Below, piece after piece: positions 43,299 to 52,659 of a stretch of DNA of 64,000 bases. The first letter of the stretch is position 1. Each line of letters opens with the position of its first letter. The position numbers and the translations under genes are program-made. Below the pieces are notes generated by a model. It saw only the letters and a list, made by a program, of their open reading frames with translations, ran no database searches and was not told the DNA's origin. Origin of the DNA: Oscillospiraceae bacterium (lineage in GTDB: Bacteria > Bacillota > Clostridia > Oscillospirales > Ruminococcaceae). The stretch spans positions 205,329-269,328 of the forward strand of contig JAHHTZ010000004.1 in NCBI GenBank assembly GCA_020024285.1. Direction: 5' to 3'.

Positions 43299-44786
43299 TT
43301 ATTCTGCCAGTTCGTTTTGTTTTTTTGCTTTTTCTGCCTGATAGGCTTCGATTTCTTCCGGGGTCATCTTTGCGATGCCGATGCCTGTAAAGCCATAGAA
43401 AATCGCAAATACAAAGCCCATGTAGCACAGGATCGCCCACGGAGCATAGGCAAGTGTTTCCACTCCGAGGCAGGAAACCATGTATGCACCTGCTGCCGAC
43501 CATGGAACGAGCGGAACAAATACGGTACCCGCATCCTCAAGGGTACGGGAGAGGTTTTTCGCCTTGAGTCCGCGCTCTGCATAAGCGTCGCGGAACATTT
43601 CGCCTGGGATCAGGATGGACAGGTAGGAGTTACCTGTGGTAAGCGCCATCACGATGCAGGAGGATACGGTTGCCAGTATGAGGGAACCGGTGCTCTTTGT
43701 AACGGACAGGATCTTCTTGAGGATCACATCAAGACAGCCGGCGCGGCTCATAATGCCTGCAAAGCAGAATGCGCAGAATACAAGCAGGGTGGTGCCCATG
43801 ATGCTGTTCATACCGCCGCGGTTGAGCAGCTTTGTCACGCTTTCTGCGGCATTTGCAGGGTCAAAGCCTGCACGGTGGATCATCGAAATATTGAATCCGC
43901 CCACGGTACTTGTGAGGATATCCTTTACTCCGATGCCCTGGAAGATAAATCCTTCCACGCCTGCAACAAGGCTGGAAAGGAGCATGACCGGGATGGTCGG
44001 CTTTTTCATCAGAGAGCCTGCAAGCACGATGAGGACCGGAAGGATGAGGAGGATGTTCCAGCTGTACATGGAGTCAAGCTGGGTCATCAGGGTCGTAACT
44101 GCCTCGGATTCTACCCCGGCAGAAACATCTGCATTGAGTCCCACGATGCCGTAAACCACAAGGGAAACAGCCGCTGCCGGAACCGTTGTCCAGAACATAT
44201 GCCCGATGTGCTCATACAGGGTGCTTCCTGCTGCGATCGGGGCAAGGTTTGTCGTATCGGACAGCGGAGAGATCTTATCGCCGAAGTAAGAACCGGCGAT
44301 TACAGCACCTGCGGTAGCAGGCAGAGAAACGCCCAGCGCGGAGGCGATACCCATCAGGGCAACACCCATTGTTGCAACGGAACCCCAGGAAGTACCGGTT
44401 GCGATGGAAACGATTGCCGTAATGAGGAAGGATGTGATCAGCATCCAGGACGGGCTGATGATCTGTACGCCGTAGTAGATCATCATCGGGATGGTACCGG
44501 AGGTCATCCAGGTGCCAACCAGTGCGCCAACCACGATCAAAATAAGGATCGCAGGCATACCTTTTGCGATTTTCTGGCAGATTTCATCCATCATTTCATC
44601 CCATGTGCAGCCCACACGGAATGCTACCAAAGCTGCAATGCCGGCAACGAGGATCAGCAGCGGCTCGGTGCTCAGTCCAAACACGCCTTTGCCGAGTGTC
44701 AGGATGACAAGCATTGCAATGATTGGGATCAACGCTTCAAGAAACGTTGGTTTTCTTTTGACATGAACTTTCTTTTCTTTGCTCAT
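43299..44786 (-). CDS. Na+/H+ antiporter NhaC family
   Basis: A 495-residue membrane protein of the NhaC family with about 12 spans. Family signatures include the GTSWGSVATMGVALMGIASALG segment, GAVIAGSYFGDKISPLSDTTNLAP, and the C-terminal LEDAGTVFVPLVPWSAAGAYM. It exchanges sodium (or an organic solute such as malate/lactate in related proteins) for protons. The ATG at 44786 is chosen because GAGG lies 8 nt upstream. It is monocistronic. Confidence 0.93.
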   Translation of the reverse strand: MSKEKKVHVKRKPTFLEALIPIIAMLVILTLGKGVFGLSTEPLLILVAGIAALVAFRVGCTWDEMMDEICQKIAKGMPAILILIVVGALVGTWMTSGTIPMMIYYGVQIISPSWMLITSFLITAIVSIATGTSWGSVATMGVALMGIASALGVSLPATAGAVIAGSYFGDKISPLSDTTNLAPIAAGSTLYEHIGHMFWTTVPAAAVSLVVYGIVGLNADVSAGVESEAVTTLMTQLDSMYSWNILLILPVLIVLAGSLMKKPTIPVMLLSSLVAGVEGFIFQGIGVKDILTSTVGGFNISMIHRAGFDPANAAESVTKLLNRGGMNSIMGTTLLVFCAFCFAGIMSRAGCLDVILKKILSVTKSTGSLILATVSSCIVMALTTGNSYLSILIPGEMFRDAYAERGLKAKNLSRTLEDAGTVFVPLVPWSAAGAYMVSCLGVETLAYAPWAILCYMGFVFAIFYGFTGIGIAKMTPEEIEAYQAEKAKKQNELAE

Positions 44787-45081
44787 ATACATTACCTCTT
44801 CCTAATATGGTGCTTTTATCTGTCTTCTGCGCCTCACCACACAAAAGGCAGGAGAAAGCTTTCTTTTATTGTATCACACAGATCATCCCTTGACAACCGC
44901 ATGATTATACCTAATTAAATTATAACTTTTGTCGAATTTTTTTGTAATTTCTCTAATAATTTTTCACATAAAAGGATTTGTCCCCAGAAAAATCCTTTTA
45001 CAGTTCTTTTTCCATGCTTCCTTCCATAAATTAGGACAGTAGATCATCCTGTTTACAGGCGCAGAGGAGGAAAAAAACCGC
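44787..45081. other. Intergenic region, one weak hairpin
   Basis: AT-rich, no gene. AAAAGGATTT...AAATCCTTTT (about 44969-45000) can form a hairpin. Promoters for the two divergent genes are probably here but no convincing pair of boxes was fixed. Confidence 0.4.
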
Positions 45082-46617
45082 ATGGGACTTCATCAAAATT
45101 CCGTTTTATATCATTCGGCACGTCTTGCCGTTTCCTCGGTGATCCTCCAGCTGCTTGGATTTTTATACCGCATCCTGCTCGGAAGGCTGGCGGGCGCTCA
45201 GGTGGTGGCAGTCCACGGGCTTGTGCTGTCCGCCTATAACGTGGTGCTCTCCTGCACACTGACAGGGATCGCCTTTTCCGTTTCGCGCATTGCCGCAAAG
45301 TATGAAGCCATCGGCAGCGCACGCTCCATCCCACGCCTGATCTCCATTTCTCTCACACTTTTTCTGTCGCTCTTTTCGCTGCTGGCGCTGCCCTTCGGAC
45401 TGTTTCGGGAGTGGTTTTCCGAGGTGATCCTCGGTGATCCCGATACCTGCAAGGCACTCATTTTGCTCATCCCCTGTCTGCTGCTGACGGGGTTTGAAAA
45501 CGTACACAAGGCGTATTTTTACGGCATCTCCTGCACTGCTGCGCCGATGATCTCCGAAATCATGGAGATGCTGCTGCGCATCGGGGCAGTCCTCGTGCTG
45601 TTTTTTCTCTTTCCGGGGCTGGATGTCAGCTCCTGTGCTGCGCTCATCGTCTTTGGAATGGTCGTGAGTGAGATCGTTTCTGCCACGTTCCTCACAGGGG
45701 TATACCGCGTCCATCGCCGCTCTCTGACCGGACGCGATGACGTGCCGCGCCGCGTCATCCTCTCGGACCTTGCTTCGATGGCGCTGCCTGTTTCGCTCTC
45801 GACGCTCATCAGCCGCATCCTCTCCGCTGCCAATACGGTTTTGATCCCGCGCACGCTTGTGCATTCGGGGCTCTCGATGGAGGACGCGATGGAGCAGTTC
45901 GGCATCCTCTCCGGCATGACCCTGCCGATGCTCATGCTCCCCTGTGCCATCCTCTCGCCGCTTGTTACGGTGCTTACCCCGCGCTTCACCGCCGCGCATT
46001 CCCTCAATCATCCGCAGGAGATCCGCCGAAAGGCGGCGAAGGCGCTGCATGTAACCGGGCTGCTCGGCATCCCGTCCCTTACGGTTTTGCTCTGCTTTGG
46101 GGAGTATCTCACCCAGCTGCTTTACCACACCCCAAGGGCTGCCGCTCATCTTCTTCCTTTGTCGGGCATCGCCCTGTTGAGCTTCTACTATGTCATCTGC
46201 GAGAGCATATTGGAGGGCATCGGACAGCAAAAGCGCTCGGCGATCCTTGCAGTCGGGGCAAACAGCTTCGGGGTCTGCCTCACTGTTTTTGTGGGCGGCG
46301 TGCTGCGCCTTGGCATCTGGGGATATCTGTGCGGAGAGCTGCTCTCCTTCCTGCTGGGGGTCGTGATTTCCCTGATCTGGGTGCGCCGTTATACGGGTCT
46401 TGTGCTGCGCTGGTACAACTGGGTCATCATCCCGCTCCTTTCCAGTGCTGTCGCCATCCTCCTGGTGCGCCCGATTTTTTACCTCCTCACACAAAATCAC
46501 GTCCTGCCGCTTTTGTCCTTCGCCTTTACGGTTTCTCTCTTTCTTTTGATCTATTCTGTCTTGATCCGCCTCATGGGTGTCAACTATCCCCAATATCTCA
46601 AAAATCTGTGGGATTAG
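45082..46617 (+). CDS. SpoVB-like polysaccharide/lipid flippase (MVF/MATE fold)
   Basis: A 511-residue protein with 12-14 membrane spans of the polysaccharide-export/SpoVB family, which includes lipid II flippases of sporulation. The N-terminal LAVSSVILQLLGFLYRILLGRLAGAQ and the central LSDLASMALPVSLSTLISRILSAANTVLIPR are typical. GAGGAGG precedes ATG at 45082. It is monocistronic. Whether it acts in sporulation (SpoVB) or in vegetative polysaccharide export cannot be decided; the length and pattern favour SpoVB. Confidence 0.85.
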   Translation: MGLHQNSVLYHSARLAVSSVILQLLGFLYRILLGRLAGAQVVAVHGLVLSAYNVVLSCTLTGIAFSVSRIAAKYEAIGSARSIPRLISISLTLFLSLFSLLALPFGLFREWFSEVILGDPDTCKALILLIPCLLLTGFENVHKAYFYGISCTAAPMISEIMEMLLRIGAVLVLFFLFPGLDVSSCAALIVFGMVVSEIVSATFLTGVYRVHRRSLTGRDDVPRRVILSDLASMALPVSLSTLISRILSAANTVLIPRTLVHSGLSMEDAMEQFGILSGMTLPMLMLPCAILSPLVTVLTPRFTAAHSLNHPQEIRRKAAKALHVTGLLGIPSLTVLLCFGEYLTQLLYHTPRAAAHLLPLSGIALLSFYYVICESILEGIGQQKRSAILAVGANSFGVCLTVFVGGVLRLGIWGYLCGELLSFLLGVVISLIWVRRYTGLVLRWYNWVIIPLLSSAVAILLVRPIFYLLTQNHVLPLLSFAFTVSLFLLIYSVLIRLMGVNYPQYLKNLWD

Positions 46618-46634
46618 GGCAGCGTTCCGCCCCG

Positions 46635-46674
46635 AAAAAAGAGCCTTCGCTTCTGAGAAGCGAAGGCTCTTTTG
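46635..46674. terminator. Bidirectional terminator
   Basis: Stem AAGAGCCTTCGCTTC with complement and T/A-runs, between convergent genes. Confidence 0.9.
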
Positions 46675-46681
46675 CTGTCTT

Positions 46682-47731
46682 TTATTTTCCGAGAGAAAAC
46701 TCATACGCTGTCACATGCTGGTACCGCTCTCCGGCGCGCAGGACAACGGTCGGGAATGTTTTATGCGCCATCGCATTGGGCCAATGCTGCGCCTCCAGAC
46801 AAAATCCTGCGTGTTTTTCGTAGGGCTTGCCGCTTTTTGATTTGACATTGCTGTCCTGAATGAAGTTTGCCGTATAAAGCTGAACGCCCGGCTGTGTTGT
46901 GTACATTGCCATGTGGATATCGGTGTCGGGGGAATATGCTTCGGCACAGAGTGTGAATTCACCCTCCTGCTCCAAAATAAAGTTGTGGTCATAGCCGTTC
47001 CCGTTGTGAAGCTGGATGTTCTCCTCCCCGATCTCTTTGCCGATCTCCTTCCACTGTGTAAAATCAAACGGAGTGTCTGCGACAGGGAGGATCGTTCCGG
47101 TGGGCAGGCAGTTTTCGTCATTTTCGGTGAAGGAGGTGCTGTAGAGCTTGAGCTGCTGGTGAAGCACCGAGCCGCTGTCTTCCCCGCTCAGGTTAAAATA
47201 GGTGTGGTTTGTGAGGTTGATCACCGTGTCCGCATCCGACAGGGCATCGTATTCGATGAGAAGCTGGTTGTCGTCATCGAAGGAATACGCAACGCGCACC
47301 ATCAGATTGCCAGGGTAGCCCTCCTCCCCGTCGGGGCTCAGGCGCGAGAACACCACCTGATCCCCCTGCCAGCTGTGGTTCCAGAATTTCTGATGAAAGC
47401 CTTCCTTTCCGCCGTGCAGGTGGTTTGGTCCGTTGTTGATGCAAAGGGAATACTCTGTTTCATTGAGGGTGAATCTTCCGCCCTCGATGCGGTTGGCGTG
47501 GCGTCCCGGAACCCCTCCGAGCGCAGCCGTCTGCTGCTCATACCCTGCAAGGTCGGGGCAGCCCAGCGCCACATCCACGAGCTTGCCGTTTCGATCTGGC
47601 ACCTCGATCGACACCACGGCACAGCCGTAGTTTGTCACCTTCACCCTTGCACCGCTATGGTTTGTGATGGTATAGAGGACAGCCTCCTGCCCATCTTTTC
47701 CGATCCCGAAGGATTCCATTGTAACTGCCAT
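46682..47731 (-). CDS. galM: Aldose 1-epimerase (galactose mutarotase)
   Basis: A 349-residue GalM that interconverts alpha and beta anomers of aldohexoses. Seen are the substrate-binding N-R (GVPGRHANRIEGGRF), the catalytic His of LTNHTYFNLSG, the GYDHNFIL motif and the catalytic Glu of HAGFCLEAQHWPNA. Full length for the family. No other galactose genes are nearby. The upstream FemAB-type gene ends 23 nt before it, so it may be co-transcribed with murE-femAB. Confidence 0.94.
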   Translation of the reverse strand: MAVTMESFGIGKDGQEAVLYTITNHSGARVKVTNYGCAVVSIEVPDRNGKLVDVALGCPDLAGYEQQTAALGGVPGRHANRIEGGRFTLNETEYSLCINNGPNHLHGGKEGFHQKFWNHSWQGDQVVFSRLSPDGEEGYPGNLMVRVAYSFDDDNQLLIEYDALSDADTVINLTNHTYFNLSGEDSGSVLHQQLKLYSTSFTENDENCLPTGTILPVADTPFDFTQWKEIGKEIGEENIQLHNGNGYDHNFILEQEGEFTLCAEAYSPDTDIHMAMYTTQPGVQLYTANFIQDSNVKSKSGKPYEKHAGFCLEAQHWPNAMAHKTFPTVVLRAGERYQHVTAYEFSLGK

Positions 47732-47754
47732 ATGTTTTCCCTTCCTCTCCTGTG

Positions 47755-48876
47755 CTATTGCTTCACTGCGCCGCGCTTTGCATCCAGCTCTTCCTTGAGT
47801 CTGCGCTGCTCCTCCTCGATTTTGCGCTCCTTTGCCTTCGTTGTCTTGGAGCGCAGACGCTGTACCTGCGGTACCACCTTGGTGAATCCCGTGTAGAAGA
47901 AGCGGTTATACACCTTATCGAATTCCCCGATAAATTCGGTTGCGCCCTCCTGACGGCAGAAGCCCTCCTTAAACTTAAAGAGTCCGTTTTCCTTGTTGAG
48001 GACAAATACGCCGCCAAAATCGTAGATTTCCGATCCGCCCTCGATGCCCCAGCGGATCATCTCCGCCTGCATTGCATAGTTTGGCATCAGGTTGCGCTTT
48101 TCGTTGGAGCTTGCGCCGTAGATATACCATGTTTTTTTGCCGTACTGGATGCAGATAGCGCCGGAAAGCGCTTGACCCTCATGCTCGGCAAGGTAGATTC
48201 TCAGCTGATGCTCCGGGAATGCGTGGAGCATTTTGACAAAGTATTCATAAGGGCGAAAGCCGATCTTATCGCGGACTGCGGTGATCTTATACAGCTCATA
48301 GAAGGTCTTTAAGTCCTCTTCCTCCCGTGAATGGCGCACCGTCACGCCCTTTCGTGCAGAAAGGCGGATGTTGTAGCGTGTTTTTTCGCTGAAGTGGGTC
48401 ATCAGCTCGTCAAAGGTATAGCCGCCGATGTTGAGGATCATATTGTACCGCGGCTGGATGATATCGAACTTGTCGCAGTCATCGTTGCGCACAAGGTACC
48501 CAAGCTTTGCATACTCCGCCTCAAGCTGCGCATTGCGCGGGACCTCCGGATCGAAGCGCAGCATGAAGGCACTGTATTTTTTTGCGATTTCATCGACACA
48601 GGAAACAAGCTCCTGCACCAGTGCCGTATCGGAAACATCGCAGATCGGACCGCGCGTCGCGTAGATCATCGATGCCTTTCCGAAGACACGGCGGATCAAA
48701 AGGGACATCGCAGCCACGATCTCGCCGCCGCGCTCCACATAGACCTGCTCGTTTGCCCATTCGGACTTCACTTTACTCCATGCAAGGTCCTGCGTGGCGT
48801 TTGCATAGGGACTTGTCTGTACAAACTGTTCGTATGCCTGCACCTTGGCAGCATCGTTTTTATCAAGAATTGGCAT
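47755..48876 (-). CDS. FemAB-type peptidoglycan bridge aminoacyltransferase
   Basis: A 373-residue FemA/FemB/FemX-family protein (double GNAT fold), which uses aminoacyl-tRNA to add a residue to the stem-peptide diamino acid of lipid II. Seen are ATQDLAWSKVKSEW, the first GNAT core (ATRGPICDVSD, FMLRFDPEVP), EKTRYNIRLSARKGV and the YDFGGVF motif near residue 300; a basic coiled tail (KAKERKIEEEQRRLKEEL) ends the protein. ATG at 48876 has GAGG 8 nt upstream. It follows the MurE-like gene by 10 nt. Confidence 0.9.
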   Translation of the reverse strand: MPILDKNDAAKVQAYEQFVQTSPYANATQDLAWSKVKSEWANEQVYVERGGEIVAAMSLLIRRVFGKASMIYATRGPICDVSDTALVQELVSCVDEIAKKYSAFMLRFDPEVPRNAQLEAEYAKLGYLVRNDDCDKFDIIQPRYNMILNIGGYTFDELMTHFSEKTRYNIRLSARKGVTVRHSREEEDLKTFYELYKITAVRDKIGFRPYEYFVKMLHAFPEHQLRIYLAEHEGQALSGAICIQYGKKTWYIYGASSNEKRNLMPNYAMQAEMIRWGIEGGSEIYDFGGVFVLNKENGLFKFKEGFCRQEGATEFIGEFDKVYNRFFYTGFTKVVPQVQRLRSKTTKAKERKIEEEQRRLKEELDAKRGAVKQ

Positions 48877-48886
48877 GATCTTCACC

Positions 48887-50386
48887 TCATTGTGTAATGT
48901 TCAGACAGCGTTTGGCGATTGCCAGATCGGATTCGTAATCCACAAACTGTCCGCGGATTTTCAGATACACTTCCTCTCCCTTTGCGGCAAGGAGGACAAC
49001 GTCCCCCTCATGCGCCTTCAGGATGGCTGTTTCCACCGCCGTTTTGCGGTCCTCGATAATTTCATATGGGGTATGATACGGCTCCATATAGGAGGCGATC
49101 TCCTTGCAGATTTCCGTTACGGATTCAAACTGCGGATCGTCTGCGGTAAGGTATGCATAATCGGCATACCGCCCCGTCAGCGTCCCGATCTCGCGGCGGC
49201 GTCCGTACGATTTTCCGCCCTGACTGCCCACGACCACAACGACACGGCGGTTTGGATAGTCCTCTTTGATGGATTCAAAGAGCTTTGAAAGGCTCAGATA
49301 ATTGTGTGCAAAATCGACGATGACGGTGATTTTTTCGTTTTCAAATACGTTCATGCGTCCGCGCACCTGACTTGCAAAAAGCCCCTGTGCAATCGACTCA
49401 TCGTCTGCGCCCAGAACCTTCGCGATGCAGAATGCTGCAAGCGCATTTTCCGCATTGAAGCGCCCTGCCATCGAGATGGCAAAGCGTTTTTGATAGCCGT
49501 CCTTCCCGTGGATCGTGAACGTGAAGCCGACCTTCTCCTTCTGGATGTCGCTCACCCAATAGTCGCAGGAATCGTCCGTTCCGCACAGGATCACCCGCTC
49601 GGCATGCGATCGTGCCGCCTCATACACCTGCTCAAAGCGGTCGGTGTTGCGGTTGATGACGATGGTTTTGCAGTGCTTCATCAGCTGCAATTTGCAGTTG
49701 AAGTAGTCTTCGATGTCCTCATGCTCCATCGGACCGATGTGGTCCTCCCCGAAGTTCAAAAAGAGCCCGATGTCAAAATCGACCCCGTACACCCGATCCA
49801 TCTTGTACGCCTGGGAGGAAACCTCCATCGTCAAAACAGGGATGCCGCTGTCGCGGGTCTGCGCAAAATATTTGTGCAGGTCGGGGGATTCGGGCGTTGT
49901 CAAATGCGCATCGTGATCCTCCACACCGGTATAGACTTCCACCGTGGAGAGGACTGCGGTGCGCTGCTTGTAGTAACGGTCGAGGATATTTTTGAGGAAA
50001 TAGGTGGTGCTTGTTTTCCCCTTTGTGCCGGTCAGCCCGATGAGCGTCATCTCACGAAAAGCCTGTCCGTAAAAGAGGTTCGACACCACTGCCATCGCTC
50101 TGCGGATATTGGTGACGCGCACATAAGGGACCTTTGCCCCCTCATACCGCTCCTGCGACAGATAGGCGCAGGCTCCGTCTTTGATTGCGTTGAGAAGATA
50201 TTCTTCCTTAAACACCATCCCCTTGCAGATAAAGAGCGTATTCTCGCAGACTTCCTTTGAATTGTAAGAGAGATTTGTAAACACATGCTCAAGGAGTTCC
50301 TTGGGGCAGGAATACTCTGCCACGATCCCTTCTTTCTCAAGGGCATCGAGCATCGCATGGAACGAGAGTTGATTTTTTATTGTCAT
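48887..50386 (-). CDS. murE: MurE-like UDP-N-acetylmuramyl tripeptide synthase
   Basis: A 499-residue Mur ligase that adds the third stem-peptide residue. Seen are the ATP loop GTKGKTSTT (120-128), TTPESPDLHKYF (substrate loop), FLNFGEDHIGPMEH, and DFAHNYLSL. The specificity motif is ADDPQFES (about 413), not the DNPR of meso-DAP enzymes, so the amino acid added may be L-Lys or another residue. The gene partner is a FemAB-type transferase. Two copies of an extended -10 element lie upstream. Confidence 0.88.
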   Translation of the reverse strand: MTIKNQLSFHAMLDALEKEGIVAEYSCPKELLEHVFTNLSYNSKEVCENTLFICKGMVFKEEYLLNAIKDGACAYLSQERYEGAKVPYVRVTNIRRAMAVVSNLFYGQAFREMTLIGLTGTKGKTSTTYFLKNILDRYYKQRTAVLSTVEVYTGVEDHDAHLTTPESPDLHKYFAQTRDSGIPVLTMEVSSQAYKMDRVYGVDFDIGLFLNFGEDHIGPMEHEDIEDYFNCKLQLMKHCKTIVINRNTDRFEQVYEAARSHAERVILCGTDDSCDYWVSDIQKEKVGFTFTIHGKDGYQKRFAISMAGRFNAENALAAFCIAKVLGADDESIAQGLFASQVRGRMNVFENEKITVIVDFAHNYLSLSKLFESIKEDYPNRRVVVVVGSQGGKSYGRRREIGTLTGRYADYAYLTADDPQFESVTEICKEIASYMEPYHTPYEIIEDRKTAVETAILKAHEGDVVLLAAKGEEVYLKIRGQFVDYESDLAIAKRCLNITQ

Positions 50387-50441
50387 TGGCTTTTTTCCGC
50401 CTTTCTGTTGTCGCCGTCAGGCAAGTTTCCTGCCTGTTCTT

Positions 50442-50512
50442 TTATTATATCACAAAACGGCAGCTGCGTTTGTATGGATCGAAAACATATTGCTTATTAT
50501 ATCACAAAACGG
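50442..50512 (-). promoter_or_regulatory. Duplicated promoter element upstream of murE
   Basis: TTATTATATCACAAAACGG occurs twice (50442-50460 and 50494-50512). On the minus strand each reads CCGTTTTGTGATATAATAA, an extended -10 (TGATATAAT). Only weak -35 matches are visible. Confidence 0.55.
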
Positions 50513-50578
50513 GGACGAAAGAAGGAGTTTTCCGGAAAATTCTTTTTTCCGAAAACACTCCTTTTCTCTCCCCTGCTG

Positions 50579-51151
50579 TTATTTCAGGATGGGCTGCACC
50601 TGCTCACCGTCCAGCGCCGCGCGCACGGTCGGGATGAGGTCCTCAAAATCTGCCACAACGGAGCGCGGCTTTGCATTCGGGGCATCCTGACGCATCGGAA
50701 CAAAATAGAGATTGCGCTGATTGAGCAGTGCACCGATGTGTTTGGCGGCAGCAGCCAGCGCATCGTTGGTGGAAACTGCAATCACCACGGGGCGGCTGTT
50801 GCGGATGTGCGACTTGATCGCCATCGTCACCGGAGTATCGTTGATGCCGTTTGCCACCTTTCCCATCGTGTTGCCCGTGCAGGGCGCAACCACCAGCACG
50901 TCGAACATCTTCTGCGGTCCGATGGGCTCTGCCTCTGTGATCGTATGGATGACGGAATGGCCGCTTGTTTCCTCCATATGACGGATGAAGTCCTCCGCCT
51001 TTCCGAAGCGGGTGTCCATCGAATACGCATGGTCGCTCATGATGGGGGTGACGTCCCAGCCCTCCTCGATCATTGCATCAAACTGCTCCATCGCCTTAGA
51101 GAAGGTGCAAAACGATCCCGTCAGCGCAAAGCCTACACGAATTTTTTCCAT
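50579..51151 (-). CDS. spoVFB: Dipicolinate synthase subunit B
   Basis: A 190-residue flavoprotein-like subunit of dipicolinate synthase, which makes the spore-core dipicolinic acid from dihydrodipicolinate. VGFALTGSFCTFSKAMEQ at the N-terminus, VVAPCTGNTMGKVANGINDTPVTMAIKSHIRN and STNDAL are family hallmarks. ATG at 51151 lies 5 nt behind the subunit A stop, with GGAG 11 nt upstream. Expressed in the mother cell in related bacteria. Confidence 0.94.
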   Translation of the reverse strand: MEKIRVGFALTGSFCTFSKAMEQFDAMIEEGWDVTPIMSDHAYSMDTRFGKAEDFIRHMEETSGHSVIHTITEAEPIGPQKMFDVLVVAPCTGNTMGKVANGINDTPVTMAIKSHIRNSRPVVIAVSTNDALAAAAKHIGALLNQRNLYFVPMRQDAPNAKPRSVVADFEDLIPTVRAALDGEQVQPILK

Positions 51152-51156
51152 ATCAG

Positions 51157-52032
51157 TCACTGCTCCTCACTTATCATGTCTAAAACGGTTTCTGCGATGA
51201 TCTCCCCCGCGGTCTGCGGTGCCGCCTTTCCGGGAAGGGCAAGCGCAAGATGGGCAGAAAGCCCCAATTTTGCTGCGCCTTCCCAGTCCACGCCGCCCGG
51301 CTTCGATGCAAGGTCGATGATGAGGCAGTCTTTTCTCAGGCAGCGCAGCTGCTCACGTCCGAGCACCATCGCAGGGATCGTGTTGAACACCACCTGTTGG
51401 TGCACCAAAATCTCCTCCATCTCCCCAATCGGGACGATCTCATACCCTTCTGCCTGTGCCCACGCGAGCGCATCCTGTCTGCGTGCGGCGACGGTCACCT
51501 GTGCCCCCAAGCCTTTGAGCCGCTGTGCCAGGATTCTCCCGATCCTTCCGTAGCCCGTCACAAGGCAGCGGCTCTTCCAGAGGGTGCAGGGCAGCTCGTG
51601 CATGGCAAGCTCCAATGCGCCTTCCGCAGTGGGGACGGCGTTGAGGACTGCCATTTTTTCTTCTTTTAAGTAGTCGCGGATGTTTCTGTGAAGCTCCTGC
51701 GCCTGCTCTGCTTCCTGTGCGGAGATTTTTCCCCCCACAAGGAACGCCCCCTTCTCAAGCGCACGAAGGCATTTTGAAAAGCTCACGCTCTGCATCCCAA
51801 GCGGTGTGCGGACCGTGTCCTTCTCCCCTGTGATGCCAAGCGGAAATACTGCAAGGTCAGCCCCTTGCAGCTCCTCCTCACTTTGGCAGAGCTTCACCGA
51901 CGGTGAAAGCGGCAGCTCCCCCGAAAAGCCGAGTGCCAAAACCTCGATTTTTCTTTGGGACAGGGCGTTTGCTGCGTACACCTGACGCAGATCGCCGCCG
52001 ATCACCGCCGCGGTTTGAATCGTTTTTTTCAT
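51157..52032 (-). CDS. spoVFA: Dipicolinate synthase subunit A
   Basis: A 291-residue NAD(P)-binding subunit of dipicolinate synthase. It has AAVIGGDLRQVYAANALS at the N-terminus, a Rossmann motif VTGYGRIGRILAQRL near residue 150 and the DLASKPGGVDW segment. The start at 52032 has GGGGGGA upstream and matches family length; 17 codons upstream are open. Operon with spoVFB. Not all Clostridia have this enzyme (some use EtfA), so it is a useful marker. Confidence 0.94.
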   Translation of the reverse strand: MKKTIQTAAVIGGDLRQVYAANALSQRKIEVLALGFSGELPLSPSVKLCQSEEELQGADLAVFPLGITGEKDTVRTPLGMQSVSFSKCLRALEKGAFLVGGKISAQEAEQAQELHRNIRDYLKEEKMAVLNAVPTAEGALELAMHELPCTLWKSRCLVTGYGRIGRILAQRLKGLGAQVTVAARRQDALAWAQAEGYEIVPIGEMEEILVHQQVVFNTIPAMVLGREQLRCLRKDCLIIDLASKPGGVDWEGAAKLGLSAHLALALPGKAAPQTAGEIIAETVLDMISEEQ

Positions 52033-52125
52033 CGGATTCCCCCCATCTTTTGATTCTCCCTTCATCCTATGCAGATTCTGCACCGTTCTTTCCTCCTTTG
52101 GTGGAAAATTTCGGGCTTAGGGGGC

Positions 52126-52159
52126 AAAAAAGGGTGAATCTTTCGATTCACCCTTTTTT
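52126..52159. terminator. Terminator after spoVG
   Basis: 15-bp stem AAAAAAGGGTGAATC with complement, 4-nt loop TTTC. Confidence 0.9.
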
Positions 52160-52165
52160 CCTGCG

Positions 52166-52444
52166 CTACAGCGATTCGTTTTCCTGCTGTGCGAGATGCT
52201 CCTCATATGCCTGCAAGATCGCCTGCTCCATTTTTTCACGTCCCTGCGTCGTGATGGGGTGGGCGATGTCCCGAAAGGTCCCGTTTTCGTCCCGTCGGCT
52301 CGGCATGGCGACAAACAGCCGCTGCGGACCCTGGATCACCTTGATGTCGTGGACCGCAAGATCGCTGTCCACAGTTACGGAAACCAGTGCCTTCAAACGA
52401 GCTTCTTCGTATGTTTTTCGGATGCGGATGTCGGTAATGTTCAT
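52166..52444 (-). CDS. spoVG: Septation protein SpoVG
   Basis: SpoVG is a small nucleic-acid-binding regulator linked to asymmetric septation and to surface-protein expression. The 92-residue protein has MNITDIRIRKTY, LKALVSVTVDSDLAVHDIKVI, LFVAMPSRR and the DIAHPIT motif, all typical. A GGAGGAGGAC box precedes ATG at 52444. It has its own terminator and is divergent from murC. Confidence 0.95.
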   Translation of the reverse strand: MNITDIRIRKTYEEARLKALVSVTVDSDLAVHDIKVIQGPQRLFVAMPSRRDENGTFRDIAHPITTQGREKMEQAILQAYEEHLAQQENESL

Positions 52445-52659
52445 TTGTGTCCTCCTCCTGTATTTCCACGGTGTTTTCTGAAATTATTCTGTTCCTTTTC
52501 CCTTGAGAGTATGCAAACATCGTACAAAATTTCACAGGGCAGAGCGTTTTTTCCAAAAAACTGTTTATTTTGGCGCCGTTTTGCAATATACTATAATCAG
52601 TCTATCTTATCCCCGACCGCACCGGGAGATTGTGCAAAACTACATTGTGCGGAGAAACG

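Noticed and set aside
43284..44918. 544-codon plus-strand open frame
   Set aside because: Antisense of nhaC; His/Cys/Asp-rich nonsense composition.
50442..50512. Short CRISPR-like repeat pair
   Set aside because: Only two copies, non-palindromic, promoter-like; no cas genes in the window.
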